DNA of 27,554 nucleotides from an uncultured Emergencia sp. (GCA_937997955.1 CALLDR010000186.1:1-27554); one strand, 5' to 3'; counted from the stretch's first letter, positions 5,244-13,542 are shown. The notes: generated from the letters alone by a model not told the origin. Made by a program: numbers and translations.

Positions 5244-5306
5244 ATGCCGGGAAATGTAGATCTAGGGATAATTGAATGGTTGAAAAAGCTGCTGGGCGGC
5301 CATTGA
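5244..5306 (+). CDS. 20-aa amphipathic peptide, copy 2
   Basis: Encodes MPGNVDLGIIEWLKKLLGGH and is the first gene after the duplicated LytTR promoter. Relative to copy 1 only residues 8-10 change (ALW to GII), while codons for the constant residues differ at several third positions (for example CCA/CCG, GAC/GAT, TTG/CTG, GGT/GGC, stop TAA/TGA). The two genes are therefore older paralogues than the perfectly identical DNA in front of them. The variable centre between constant ends is what a specificity-determining position would look like. Confidence 0.75.
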   Translation: MPGNVDLGIIEWLKKLLGGH

Positions 5307-5393
5307 AGGATGAATTAGAATGAAAAATGATTCAGGAAGGAATATCGGCTTTGAATTTTAGTTGATGGGCTGATTATAATGTAGGAGGTACTA

Positions 5394-5807
5394 ATGGAAA
5401 ACAGGAAACGGTCTGCAGTTGCTATGACCGCAATATGCTTATCTATTTTGCTGGTAATGAGTTATTCTGTTTCGTTTGCAGGTGAAGCTTCAGAAGGTAA
5501 CAATGTGGAAACAAAAGATGCATATGTAGGATACGATATGAAGACTACTGCAAGTGGAAAGCGTATCAATGTATGGGGATATAGTCAATTCTGGGTACAT
5601 AAAGTTGAAGTAGATCCAGATAAAGGAACTCCGAGATATAAGAAAGGAAAATCGGAGGAGAAGATTGGTACATTGTCTTATGATGAGAATAAATTTACTG
5701 TCTTTGCGAATGGAACCACGTATGGATTTGTTGGTGGAAGCTATCATCTAGAAAGAATACATTATGTGGAAAATGGAAAGGTAAGAGGCATTCAAGCTGA
5801 TATTTAA
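5394..5807 (+). CDS. exported protein, possible lactococcin-972-like bacteriocin precursor (137 aa)
   Basis: ATG 5394 follows TAGGAGG (5382-5388). Residues 1-29 are a signal peptide (basic MENRKR, hydrophobic AICLSILLVM, likely cleavage SFA|GEA). The mature ~108 residues are rich in Tyr, Gly, Trp and charged residues without cysteine (INVWGYSQFWVHKVEVDPDKG, FANGTTYGFVGGSYHLERIHY). YSQFWVHKVEV loosely recalls the YSNYHHGSKTHSATV part of lactococcin 972, and the next two genes are that family's typical partners. The similarity is weak, so the bacteriocin label rests mainly on context. It lies 87 bp after peptide 2 in the same apparent transcript. Confidence 0.55.
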   Translation: MENRKRSAVAMTAICLSILLVMSYSVSFAGEASEGNNVETKDAYVGYDMKTTASGKRINVWGYSQFWVHKVEVDPDKGTPRYKKGKSEEKIGTLSYDENKFTVFANGTTYGFVGGSYHLERIHYVENGKVRGIQADI

Positions 5808-5836
5808 AAATAGTCCTGCATTTGCAGGACTATTTT
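5807..5836 (+). terminator. hairpin terminator after the exported protein gene
   Basis: AAAATAGTCCTGCA (5807-5820) is complementary to TGCAGGACTATTTT (5823-5836), overlapping the stop codon. The A/T-rich base gives U-tracts in both directions. It probably lowers expression of the transporter genes relative to the precursor. Confidence 0.75.
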
Positions 5837-5855
5837 AAAAGGGAGTTAAAGCGAC

Positions 5856-7943
5856 ATGAAGAAAATTTTATACATCATATCCATCTTGAATATCCTTTTT
5901 TTCTTGATCAGTTCGTTTTGGCTGTTTTCTTACGATAATCAGTTTCGGATTATGGATGGAAAGGCAGAAATACAGATCGAAAAGCCGAAGGATATGACCA
6001 ATCAAGCCTTTGTGGAGATGCTCAAAAAGATGGCAGCTGCTCTGAATTCAGATATCGCTTACACTACATTTGATCTAAACGACGGAAAATATGTGGAGAA
6101 TGTCTATGTAACGAGACATGACGCAGGGTTTCTGAATCTGCAGTATGAAAAAGGCAATTACGAAAAAGATGATTTTTCAACGGATCTTTCACTGGAAAAA
6201 AAACTCCTGCATGGTTCCAATTACATTGGAGACTATTCCATATATCACATCGAGGAAATGGAGTTTTTGAGCTTGGATCAAAATAGCTACTTCGTATCTG
6301 ATGATCGGCTTTTAGATTGGGAAACGGCACTGCAGGAAGAAGGCGTACAAGAGCGAGTTTTGCGAAGAAATATAGACCCGTCTTTTTTCTATGTCTCGCA
6401 GGTGCAGAAGGTTAACTTGGTTAAGGGAATTTTGACTGTTTGTCAGTTCCTTTCCCTGCTCTTCTACTTTTTCATGGAGAAAAAAGAAATTGCTATTAAA
6501 AAACTCAATGGAAAGAATCTGAAAGAAGTACTTTTTGAAGAGTTTTTCAGCAATAAACTAATCTGTATCCCAGGCCTCATGGCATCTTTCGTTGCGGTCG
6601 CGCTGTGCACTGTGGCTGTTATGTGGAATACCGCAACATCTGTATTGTTTCTATCCTTTATCAAAAGGGGATTGCTGTTTCTTTTTGGAGGTTTCGTTCT
6701 GTTCTCGATTTGCTCTGTGACCTATATCATGAGCATAGCCGGAATACGAGATATCCAAGGAAGGGATCAAAAAAATAAACTTTATATTATTTTTGCTTTT
6801 GCCAAAGCAATGATTTTGCTTGTTTTGGTATTTCACACATCGGGATTTGCTCAAGATCTGGCGGATTTAGGAAATTTAAATCGCAGTAATCTGGAAGTGA
6901 ACCAGAAAATTGAGGATTATGTCTATGTCCATTTATACTCTACGATTTATGAATTATACGATGAATACGGAAGAACCTCACATAAAGGCCGCGAGGTGGC
7001 AAACCAAAGATTAAAGCATTTTATAGAGGATACAGTGGACACATTTGAAGGAGTAATCGTCTATAATGGAAATTATCGGTTAAAGGGGGATCTTGATGAT
7101 CAGGAATTTAGAGACATTACCGTAAATGAAAATTACCTGAAAATCAACCCAATAAAGGGTGCTGACGGCAAGCTTATTACGGAAGAGGCGCTTGATGCAG
7201 ACAGACCGAACCTGATCATGTCAGAGAATGAAAACACGAAAAGAGAAGTAGAAGATTTTGTAGAGGAGTTTAACGAGTTTGAGGAAGCAGATGGAAGCCA
7301 ATATAGGATCACGGCAGAAGATGTGAATGTAATCTATTACAGTGCGGACTCCAAATTTTATGGATTGAATCCATTTACCAATGCTAAATATGTGGGTTTA
7401 TTGCAGGAGCCGATTTTGCAGATATACAATGACAACTATAGTGTTTTCAACGCATTGGAGATTATATCCAATGGAGCTTATCTGATGAAATGCGATACGG
7501 ACGATCCGTACATGGAGATACTGCCTTATCTGAAGAAGAACAAGCTGGATCGGTATATTCTGGAAGCGCCTCATATCAAAAATGCCTTTTCGGATCAGAT
7601 TAGCGCGACCAGTCGTACCGTAGCAGTTAACACTGCCTTGATCATCCTGTATCTGATCCCGCTGGTTTTCCTGACAATATACTTTGTCAAGATATATATT
7701 TGCAATTACAGTAAAGAAAATTTTATCAAAACCGTTAACGGCTGCGGTTTCTGGAAGAACTATCATAAAGCTATCGTCATTGAGTTTCTCCAACTGCTTT
7801 TGGTTGCATCTCTGATGATTTACAACGGCTTGGCTCTGCACATTCTGATTTTCACAGCTTCTGTAGATTTGGCGGCGTTTTATTTTAGCGGCAGAATTTA
7901 TGGAAAACATAATATTAACGAGATTTTGAAGGGACGAAGGTAA
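5856..7943 (+). CDS. DUF1430-type bacteriocin-associated integral membrane protein (695 aa)
   Basis: ATG 5856 follows GGGAG. The protein has an N-terminal membrane anchor (IISILNILFFLISSFWLF) and a large external domain (~30-185). A cluster of about four hydrophobic segments follows (188-340; LVKGILTVCQFLSLLFYFFM, MASFVAVALCTVAVMW, LLFLFGGFVLFSICSVTYIM). Then come a second external domain (345-610) and three C-terminal helices (610-690). This FtsX-like layout and the cytoplasmic EKKEIAIKKLNGKNLKE segment match the membrane proteins found beside lactococcin-972-type bacteriocins, which form an export or immunity complex with the following ATPase. The gene is A+T rich. The exact substrate is inferred from position. 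Confidence 0.75.
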   Translation: MKKILYIISILNILFFLISSFWLFSYDNQFRIMDGKAEIQIEKPKDMTNQAFVEMLKKMAAALNSDIAYTTFDLNDGKYVENVYVTRHDAGFLNLQYEKGNYEKDDFSTDLSLEKKLLHGSNYIGDYSIYHIEEMEFLSLDQNSYFVSDDRLLDWETALQEEGVQERVLRRNIDPSFFYVSQVQKVNLVKGILTVCQFLSLLFYFFMEKKEIAIKKLNGKNLKEVLFEEFFSNKLICIPGLMASFVAVALCTVAVMWNTATSVLFLSFIKRGLLFLFGGFVLFSICSVTYIMSIAGIRDIQGRDQKNKLYIIFAFAKAMILLVLVFHTSGFAQDLADLGNLNRSNLEVNQKIEDYVYVHLYSTIYELYDEYGRTSHKGREVANQRLKHFIEDTVDTFEGVIVYNGNYRLKGDLDDQEFRDITVNENYLKINPIKGADGKLITEEALDADRPNLIMSENENTKREVEDFVEEFNEFEEADGSQYRITAEDVNVIYYSADSKFYGLNPFTNAKYVGLLQEPILQIYNDNYSVFNALEIISNGAYLMKCDTDDPYMEILPYLKKNKLDRYILEAPHIKNAFSDQISATSRTVAVNTALIILYLIPLVFLTIYFVKIYICNYSKENFIKTVNGCGFWKNYHKAIVIEFLQLLLVASLMIYNGLALHILIFTASVDLAAFYFSGRIYGKHNINEILKGRR

Positions 7944-7969
7944 CTGATTGAGAAGAGGGGAGTCAAATC

Positions 7970-8629
7970 ATGATAGAACTAAAGCACATAAATAAATCTT
8001 TTGGTCAGAAACAATTATTTGCGGATTTTAATTTGAAAATCGAGGATGGAGAGTTTGTTGTCATCACGGGTGCCAGCGGCAGAGGGAAGACTACACTTTT
8101 GAATATCATCGGTTTGATTGAGTCGGCAGATACAGGTGAAGTGGTAATCAATGGAATTGCGAACCCGAAGATAAATTCAAAGATATGGCGAAAGCTGTTA
8201 AGAGAGGAGATTGCGTTTATATTTCAGAATTATGGTCTGGTTGAGAATAAGAGTATTTACGAGAATCTTCTTTTAGGAATTACCTTTGATTTTAAATCCG
8301 ACAAGAGAGGGCAGATAGCTGATGCATTGAATTTGGTTAGACTGGACATGCCAGAGAAAACAAAAGTATTTAAACTCAGCGGAGGAGAACAGCAGCGAGT
8401 GGCTTTGGCGAAGATTCTATTAAAAAACCCAAGCATTATTCTGGCCGATGAACCTACCGGTAATCTGGACTGGCAAAACAAAGAATTGGTTTTACAAATT
8501 TTGAAGCGTATGAATGAACAGGGAAAAACTATCGTTGTAGTTACCCATGATCCGGCCATATGCAGACATGCAGCGAGGCAAATTGACCTGGGCGAGAGGG
8601 GAGGCAGTGCATTGGTAGGATTTCAATGA
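7970..8629 (+). CDS. ABC transporter ATP-binding protein, lactococcin-972 export type (219 aa)
   Basis: A complete ABC ATPase with Walker A GASGRGKT (34-41), Q-loop FIFQNYGLVE (~83-92), signature LSGGEQQR (136-143), Walker B IILADE (156-161), D-loop GNLD and H-loop His193 (VVTHD). The close LolD/MacB-like spacing fits the short export ATPases paired with DUF1430 proteins. It starts 26 bp after the membrane protein gene, with GAGGGGAG as ribosome binding site. It should power export of, or self-protection against, the peptides or the exported protein of this locus (inference). Arg in place of the usual Ser inside the P-loop (GASGRGKT) is acceptable for the motif. Confidence 0.9.
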   Translation: MIELKHINKSFGQKQLFADFNLKIEDGEFVVITGASGRGKTTLLNIIGLIESADTGEVVINGIANPKINSKIWRKLLREEIAFIFQNYGLVENKSIYENLLLGITFDFKSDKRGQIADALNLVRLDMPEKTKVFKLSGGEQQRVALAKILLKNPSIILADEPTGNLDWQNKELVLQILKRMNEQGKTIVVVTHDPAICRHAARQIDLGERGGSALVGFQ

Positions 8630-8660
8630 GCACAGCGAGGACGGGGTCTTGAGAAAGTCT

Positions 8661-8702
8661 GAACATCCATTTTGACAGACTATGTTCACCAAGATCGAAC
8701 AT
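8661..8702. repeat. GAACAT / ATGTTC / GAACAT inverted-repeat cluster
   Basis: GAACAT (8661-8666), ATGTTC (8682-8687) and GAACAT (8697-8702) give two overlapping inverted repeats in the 225-bp gap after the ABC ATPase gene. A TTGACA at 8672-8677 has no -10 at proper spacing. It could be an operator; no regulator is assigned. Confidence 0.3.
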
Positions 8703-8854
8703 GAGATAAAATAACGCAAGATCTGTGTTTGATTTTATACCGATTTCCTAATTGCAGGAATCGTGATTCCATCATTTCGGACAGGTGATGGATTTTACAA
8801 CAGATTATTCACTTTACGAGCAATTGGAGAAAGCAAAAGATACGGAGGTGCAGC

Positions 8855-9271
8855 ATGGGTAAATATTTGATCATGATCGGTTGTGCGATTCTTGTTATAA
8901 TCGGACTGCTTATTAGACAATGGTTTATTGGTCTTTCGCCCAAGAAAACAGGAGAAGCGGAAGAGGAGACACAGGTTTACTCAGATTTAACCAAAACCGG
9001 TGTTAGAATTAAATTAAAATGGATCCAGACTATTTATCTTTGTTATGCAGTCATTCATATGCATTACAGCGTCGTCAGCTGGAATGCAGTGGCGCCTTAT
9101 ATGACAATGGAGGCATACAGAATTATGAGTATCATCGCGGCTGTCTATACAGTGGTCATTATAGCGTACAATTTCAAATTTGAAACGAGGCAGACTGCTA
9201 AAAGCGCTTGCTATACGGGAACCTTAGTTATGCTGTTCGGGCTTTTGGTGGTCTGCGTTAAAAATATGTAG
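8855..9271 (+). CDS. unrecognised membrane protein (138 aa)
   Basis: ATG 8855 follows ACGGAGG. It has four predicted membrane segments: residues ~4-26 (LIMIGCAILVIIGLLI), ~57-75, ~88-106 (IMSIIAAVYTVVIIAY) and ~118-136 (TGTLVMLFGLLVVCV). An acidic loop (EAEEETQ) follows the first helix. There are no conserved motifs I can name. It lies 225 bp after the ABC ATPase and shares the A+T-rich composition of the bacteriocin-like locus, so an immunity or accessory role is possible but unproven. Confidence 0.65.
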   Translation: MGKYLIMIGCAILVIIGLLIRQWFIGLSPKKTGEAEEETQVYSDLTKTGVRIKLKWIQTIYLCYAVIHMHYSVVSWNAVAPYMTMEAYRIMSIIAAVYTVVIIAYNFKFETRQTAKSACYTGTLVMLFGLLVVCVKNM

Positions 9272-9352
9272 AGTTATAATACTTAGAGAGGGTGAGCAGG
9301 GGAGTGCTTTTAAAACTATTATATATTCCTCATGAAAAGGGGGAGCTGACCG

Positions 9353-9763
9353 ATGAAAGATGTATCTAAAAAAACGCAATACATATTAGCGTTTATTGTA
9401 ATAGCATATGCTGTTTTGATCACATTTTTGTATGCCGCAAAGGTATCTGCCGCAAAAGATGCCGGTATTACAGAAATAACCGGCACCTATATCACAGCTG
9501 ATAATCAACTGGAAGACGCGGAGTATTTGGTGCTCAAATCTGACGGAACATATCTGCATTATAAACAGTACAAGGTCTTACATGAGGGAACTTATGAAAG
9601 CGATGAATATATACAATACAGGTATAAGCTGTATAATAACGAAAGCTGTTTCGGACAGATATTAGCGGATGCAGACGGGATATACCTTATCGATGAAAAG
9701 GAAGAGCACCTCAGGTTTGAGAAAATAAGTGAAACGCCTGCCTACATTAACATAGCGCCTTGA
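9353..9763 (+). CDS. unrecognised membrane-anchored extracytoplasmic protein (136 aa)
   Basis: ATG 9353 follows GGGGGAG. One N-terminal helix (residues 10-30, ILAFIVIAYAVLITFLYAA) anchors a domain of ~105 residues. That domain is rich in short strands (ITGTYITADNQLEDAEYLVLKSDGTYLHYKQYKVLHEGTYE), a pattern seen in small lipocalin-like or beta-barrel domains that check for a YLV-x-DGTY core. No catalytic residues are recognised. It is the last gene of the A+T-rich locus. It may be an immunity or lipid-binding protein (inference). Confidence 0.6.
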   Translation: MKDVSKKTQYILAFIVIAYAVLITFLYAAKVSAAKDAGITEITGTYITADNQLEDAEYLVLKSDGTYLHYKQYKVLHEGTYESDEYIQYRYKLYNNESCFGQILADADGIYLIDEKEEHLRFEKISETPAYINIAP

Positions 9764-9837
9764 CCTTTGATATACCAAAAAAGATGTTAGGAATCAGGTG
9801 TTCAGGGACAGCAAATAAAGAAGCGAACGCTTTCGGT

Positions 9838-9863
9838 ATTTAGCGAAAGAATTTAGCGAAAGA
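9838..9863. repeat. 13-bp tandem repeat (ATTTAGCGAAAGA x2)
   Basis: Two exact adjacent copies (9838-9850, 9851-9863) just upstream of the -35 box of the MFS gene. CTTTCG at 9830-9835 also pairs with CGAAAG at 9844-9849. This could be a regulator binding site. Confidence 0.5.
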
Positions 9864-9869
9864 TATGAT

Positions 9870-9898
9870 TTGACAATGTGAAGAAATGGGAATAGAAT
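9870..9898 (+). promoter_or_regulatory. strong sigma70-type promoter for the MFS gene
   Basis: A consensus TTGACA (9870-9875), exactly 17 bp, and TAGAAT (9893-9898). Confidence 0.7.
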
Positions 9899-9958
9899 TT
9901 TTACGTGGAGATGAACATGTTTGCGTGAATCGCAGAAAGGGATGACTATGTAAAAATT

Positions 9959-11131
9959 ATGAATGAAAGAGTATTTACCAAAGATGCTGTTTTGGTGCTG
10001 ATTGCCAGCTTCTTCTATATGTCCTCGCCCATGATCGTAACGCCGATTATTACGGGATTTACTGGCTCCTTAGGCGGTACAGGGTTTCTCATGGGCTTTG
10101 TCGGCGGCCTGGTCAATCTTACGTCTCTTGGATGCCGTCCAGTGGCGGGGAATCTGGCTGACAGAATTGACAAGTATCACCTGTCACTGGCGGGATCCGG
10201 CCTGATGCTGATCGGCTGTATCGGATACAGCGCCGCGCCGTCCGTCATAATTTTGGTATTGGCAAGGGTGCTGAACGGTGTCGGCTATGCCTGCTGCTCC
10301 GTCAGCATGTCCACATGGCTTTCTATGCTGCTGCCAAAGGAGAAAATCGGTTCGGGCATGGGTATGTATGGGACCGTCCAGGCGCTAGGGATGGCGGCCG
10401 CGCCTTCCTTTGGCATAAGACTGCAGAGCGTCTTTGGATACCGCGTAGTTTTTCTGATGGCGGCCGCGTTTTCTTTTGTTACAATTTTGATCACGCTTTT
10501 CATTAAAGATCACGGAGAGGTAAAGACGCTGCCCGCGGAGAAGACGACGGAGGAAACAAAGAGAATAAGCTTTCAGCTTGTGGATAAAAACGTCCTTTCT
10601 ATCGCTTTGATCATGATGCTGTTTACGATTCCATATTTGGCAACGCAGTCGTTTCTGATTTCCTTTGTTGAAACAAAAGGAATAACGGTAAACACGGAAA
10701 TTTTCTTTCCGCTGTATGCGGTTGTATTGGTGTTTCTCAGGTGCGGGTTCAGAAACTATTTTGATCGTGTTCCGTACCGCAAATTTTTATTTATCAGCAT
10801 TATAAGCTCTGTATTTGCTTTGCTGTCGCTGAATTTTATGACGTCAAATCTTCTTTTGGTGGCGGCGGCTGTCTTTATGGCGGGCGGTTATGGAATCATG
10901 TGCTCTGTATCCCAGTCAGCGGCTATCTTATTGGCCGGTTCTGAAAAGCGGGGGATCGCCAACAGTACATATTATGTAGGCCTTGACCTGGGGGCGGCAC
11001 TGGGCGCTATCATCGGCGGCGTATTATATGGCGCCGCGGATATTCGCCTTTTTTATCCGATTCTGCTCATATGCCCTGTATTATGCGTGGCCGTGTATTT
11101 CATTTTTAGAAAGAAACTGGAAAGGGTGTAG
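9959..11131 (+). CDS. major facilitator superfamily transporter (390 aa)
   Basis: About twelve membrane helices over 390 residues, the normal MFS length. The first half has the inter-helix loop motif GNLADRIDKY (motif A type) and a Gly-rich helix 5 region (GMGMYGTVQALGMAAAPSFG). A charged central loop (about 185-215; VKTLPAEKTTEETKR) divides the halves. It probably exports a small drug-like molecule or sugar; the substrate cannot be told. No in-frame start lies upstream before a stop, so ATG 9959 stands although its ribosome binding site (AAAGGGA, about 9936) is distant. It has its own promoter and lies outside the A+T-rich locus. Confidence 0.85.
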   Translation: MNERVFTKDAVLVLIASFFYMSSPMIVTPIITGFTGSLGGTGFLMGFVGGLVNLTSLGCRPVAGNLADRIDKYHLSLAGSGLMLIGCIGYSAAPSVIILVLARVLNGVGYACCSVSMSTWLSMLLPKEKIGSGMGMYGTVQALGMAAAPSFGIRLQSVFGYRVVFLMAAAFSFVTILITLFIKDHGEVKTLPAEKTTEETKRISFQLVDKNVLSIALIMMLFTIPYLATQSFLISFVETKGITVNTEIFFPLYAVVLVFLRCGFRNYFDRVPYRKFLFISIISSVFALLSLNFMTSNLLLVAAAVFMAGGYGIMCSVSQSAAILLAGSEKRGIANSTYYVGLDLGAALGAIIGGVLYGAADIRLFYPILLICPVLCVAVYFIFRKKLERV

Positions 11132-11155
11132 CTTTTTTCTTATGCGGTTTCCACA

Positions 11156-11210
11156 TGAAAAAAGGCGGGACGGCCAAAGCGCATTCCGCGCTGAAGCCTA
11201 TCTCGCCTTA
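11156..11210 (-). terminator. terminator of the ilvE-DUF815 operon
   Basis: On the minus strand a stem formed by 11201-11209 and 11162-11170, with one mismatch and an inner AGCGC/GCGCT hairpin (11178-11192), is followed by a run of six T (complement of 11158-11163). Confidence 0.65.
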
Positions 11211-11219
11211 TATAACATA

Positions 11220-12416
11220 TCATTTCAGCCCGATGCTTGCCAGCTGGACGAACTGCTTGGCTGTCCGCGGGCTTCTGCCGTTGGAACGGATGGCGAAGGC
11301 CTCCGCTTTTCTGAACAGCTCTTCTTCCTCCATGGACAGGCCGTATTCGTCTGCCAGACTGCGGACGATCTCCAGATACAGATCCTTTTCCGGCTTGGAG
11401 AAGGTGATGGTCAGTCCGAACCTGGCGGACAGGCTCATGGTCTCCTGCAGCGTGTCGTTTAAATGCAGGTCGCTGCCCATTCGGGCTTCCATGGATTCCT
11501 TGACCAGATGTCTCCGGTTGCTGGTCGCGTAGATCGCGATGTTTTTAGAGTAGCTGGTGACGTTGCCTTCCAGAATGCCCTTAAGGGCGGAGAACGCGTC
11601 GTCGTTGGCCGTAAAGCTCAGATCGTCGATGTAGAAGATGAACTTCAGCGGGCTGTCGTACAGCTGCTCAATGATCCGGGGGATCTCGTTCAGCTGTGAT
11701 TTATCAAATTCTATCAGGCGGACGCCCTGATCAAAGAACGCGTTGGCGCAGGCTTTGATGGTGGAGGACTTGCCGGTGCCGGCGTCTCCGTAGAGAAGCA
11801 CGTTGCTGGCCGGTCTGCCTTCCGCGAGGGCGCGGGTGTTTTCCAGCACCTGATTGCGCTCGCGGCTGTAGCCGTAGAGCTGGTCGATGGACTGCGGATC
11901 CGCGTTTTTCACAGGAACCAGCTGTCCTTCTCTGACCTTGAAGGCCCGATAGCGGGCAAAGCTGCCATAGCCGGTGAACGGCAGGGAAGCGAGCATCTCC
12001 TCGTATGCCTGCTTCAAATCTATTTGCTGAGTATCCCAACGAGGCAGAAAATCATCATATTTCATTAAGTCTTGGATTTGAGGAGTAGTTATATCGGCTA
12101 CTCTCTGGAGAATAACCAATTCCTCGTCGAGACACTCGTAAATAGATTGACTTATTATGGCATTTTTAAGTCTCTTTATCAAAAAGAAGTTTTCATCTTC
12201 TTTGATAAACGCAAGGATATACGCAGACAGGTCGCCGCCTTCCTCATATAATGCCTTTGAGAAGGCTCCGTAGTATGAGAGCTGCTCATCCAGGGAGCCC
12301 TTTTCAATGGCATATAAAAGTTTTTGAAGGCTTGAAACCACAGGGGTCTCAAGTATGCCTCTAAAAACGGAGAGGGCGTTTAACCGTCTGTTCAGATCGA
12401 ACAGGTTCTGACTCAT
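11220..12416 (-). CDS. DUF815 AAA-type ATPase (398 aa)
   Basis: A P-loop ATPase of the DUF815 family. Residues ~1-170 are a helical N-terminal region. The ATPase core has Walker A GDAGTGKS (210-217), Walker B FIFYIDDLSF (Asp264/265), a sensor-like ATSNRRHLV and an arginine-rich C-terminal lid (NGRSPRTAKQF). The molecular role of the family is not established. The start lies 1 bp after the ilvE stop, so the genes are co-transcribed. Odd: the DNA for the first ~125 residues (about 12040-12416) looks distinctly A+T richer than the remainder, which suggests faster drift or a replaced N-terminus. Confidence 0.88.
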   Translation of the reverse strand: MSQNLFDLNRRLNALSVFRGILETPVVSSLQKLLYAIEKGSLDEQLSYYGAFSKALYEEGGDLSAYILAFIKEDENFFLIKRLKNAIISQSIYECLDEELVILQRVADITTPQIQDLMKYDDFLPRWDTQQIDLKQAYEEMLASLPFTGYGSFARYRAFKVREGQLVPVKNADPQSIDQLYGYSRERNQVLENTRALAEGRPASNVLLYGDAGTGKSSTIKACANAFFDQGVRLIEFDKSQLNEIPRIIEQLYDSPLKFIFYIDDLSFTANDDAFSALKGILEGNVTSYSKNIAIYATSNRRHLVKESMEARMGSDLHLNDTLQETMSLSARFGLTITFSKPEKDLYLEIVRSLADEYGLSMEEEELFRKAEAFAIRSNGRSPRTAKQFVQLASIGLK

Positions 12417-12417
12417 A

Positions 12418-13488
12418 TTATTCTACTGGAACCGTCCAATCCATGAAGTCTTCCAGCTTACCGGTCTGGATGCCGTAGATGGTGTCGTACATCTCCTGAG
12501 CGATCGGGCCGATCTTGTTGTCGTTGATGATCATCTTTTCGCCCTTGTAGAGCAGTTCGCCGACAGGAGATACGATGGCGGCTGTGCCGGAAGCGAACAT
12601 CTCTTTCAGCTGGCCGTCTTTATAAGCCTGTTCCAGCTCGTCGATGGAGATCTTTCTCTCAGAAACCTTGATGCCTTTCTTCTTGCAGAGGGCGATGATG
12701 GAGTTTCTGGTGATGCCCGGCAGGATGGAGCCGTTGAGCTCGCTGGTTACTACCTCGTCGCCGATGACGAAGAAGGCGTTGGCCGCGCCGATCTCTTCGA
12801 TATATTTCTTTTCAATGCCGTCCAGCCACAGAATCTGCTCATAACCCTTTTCGTGGGCGATCTCCTGCGCCTTCAGGCTGGCGCCGTAGTTGCCGCCGCA
12901 CTTGGCTTCGCCGGTGCCGCCTTTGACCGCTCTGACGTACACGTCTTCTACATACATCTTTGTTGGAGCCAGGCCGTTTACGAAGTAAGGGCCTACAGGG
13001 CTCAAGATGATCATAAACTTATAGGTGTTGGAACGTCTTACGCCCAGGAACGGCTCGTCCGCGAAGATGAACGGCCTGATGTAAAGGGCAGTGCCTTCAC
13101 CCTGCGGGATCCAGTCCTGGTCTACCTTTACCAGAGCTTTGATGGCGTCGACAAACAGGTCCTCGTCGATGGCAGGAATGCAGAGTCTGTCGTTGGTGTT
13201 GTTGGTTCTCTTCGCGTTCATATATGGTCTGAACAGCTGTACGCGGCCTTCTGGGGTCTTGTACGCTTTCAGTCCCTCAAACATTTCCTGGCCGTAGTGG
13301 AGTACGACGGCTGCCGGGTCCAGCTGGATCGGGCCATAAGGCACGATGCGGCCGTTGTTCCATCCGTCCTGTGGATTGTAGTCCATGATGAACATGTGGT
13401 CTGTAAAGACAGTACCGAATCGCAGGCCTTTGGAATCTGGCTTCTGACCAGGATTTGGGTTTTTCGTGATTGAAAATTCGTGTTTCAT
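12418..13488 (-). CDS. ilvE: branched-chain amino acid aminotransferase (356 aa)
   Basis: A fold-IV PLP enzyme that transfers the amino group between glutamate and the keto acids of Leu, Ile and Val, the last step of their synthesis and first of their breakdown. The length and motifs are those of the eukaryote-like BCAT2 group: LHYGQEMFEGLKAY, FRPYMNAKRTN, RPFIFADEPFLGV, the PLP lysine Lys206 in GGNYGASLKAQ, EEIGAANAFFV, and the SGTAAIVSPV phosphate-binding stretch. It is the first gene of a two-gene operon with the DUF815 ATPase, with a good promoter at 13543-13571 and AGAGGGA as ribosome binding site. Confidence 0.96.
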   Translation of the reverse strand: MKHEFSITKNPNPGQKPDSKGLRFGTVFTDHMFIMDYNPQDGWNNGRIVPYGPIQLDPAAVVLHYGQEMFEGLKAYKTPEGRVQLFRPYMNAKRTNNTNDRLCIPAIDEDLFVDAIKALVKVDQDWIPQGEGTALYIRPFIFADEPFLGVRRSNTYKFMIILSPVGPYFVNGLAPTKMYVEDVYVRAVKGGTGEAKCGGNYGASLKAQEIAHEKGYEQILWLDGIEKKYIEEIGAANAFFVIGDEVVTSELNGSILPGITRNSIIALCKKKGIKVSERKISIDELEQAYKDGQLKEMFASGTAAIVSPVGELLYKGEKMIINDNKIGPIAQEMYDTIYGIQTGKLEDFMDWTVPVE

Positions 13489-13542
13489 GTTTAGGTCCCT
13501 CTTTTCTTTTATCCGTTTTTCGATTCAAAAATTCTCTCTTTA

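Noticed and set aside
5320..5361. 13-codon ORF MKNDSGRNIGFEF after peptide 2
   Set aside because: It has no ribosome binding site and no counterpart after peptide 1.
5351..5380. TTGAAT-N18-TATAAT as a private promoter of the 137-aa exported protein gene
   Set aside because: Transcription would start at about 5386-5388, inside or after the ribosome binding site (5382-5388), leaving no usable leader. The gene is more simply read from the peptide 2 promoter.
8672..8712. TTGACA (8672-8677) with TAAAAT (8707-8712) as a promoter for the 138-aa protein
   Set aside because: The spacing is 29 bp, far too long for a sigma70 promoter.
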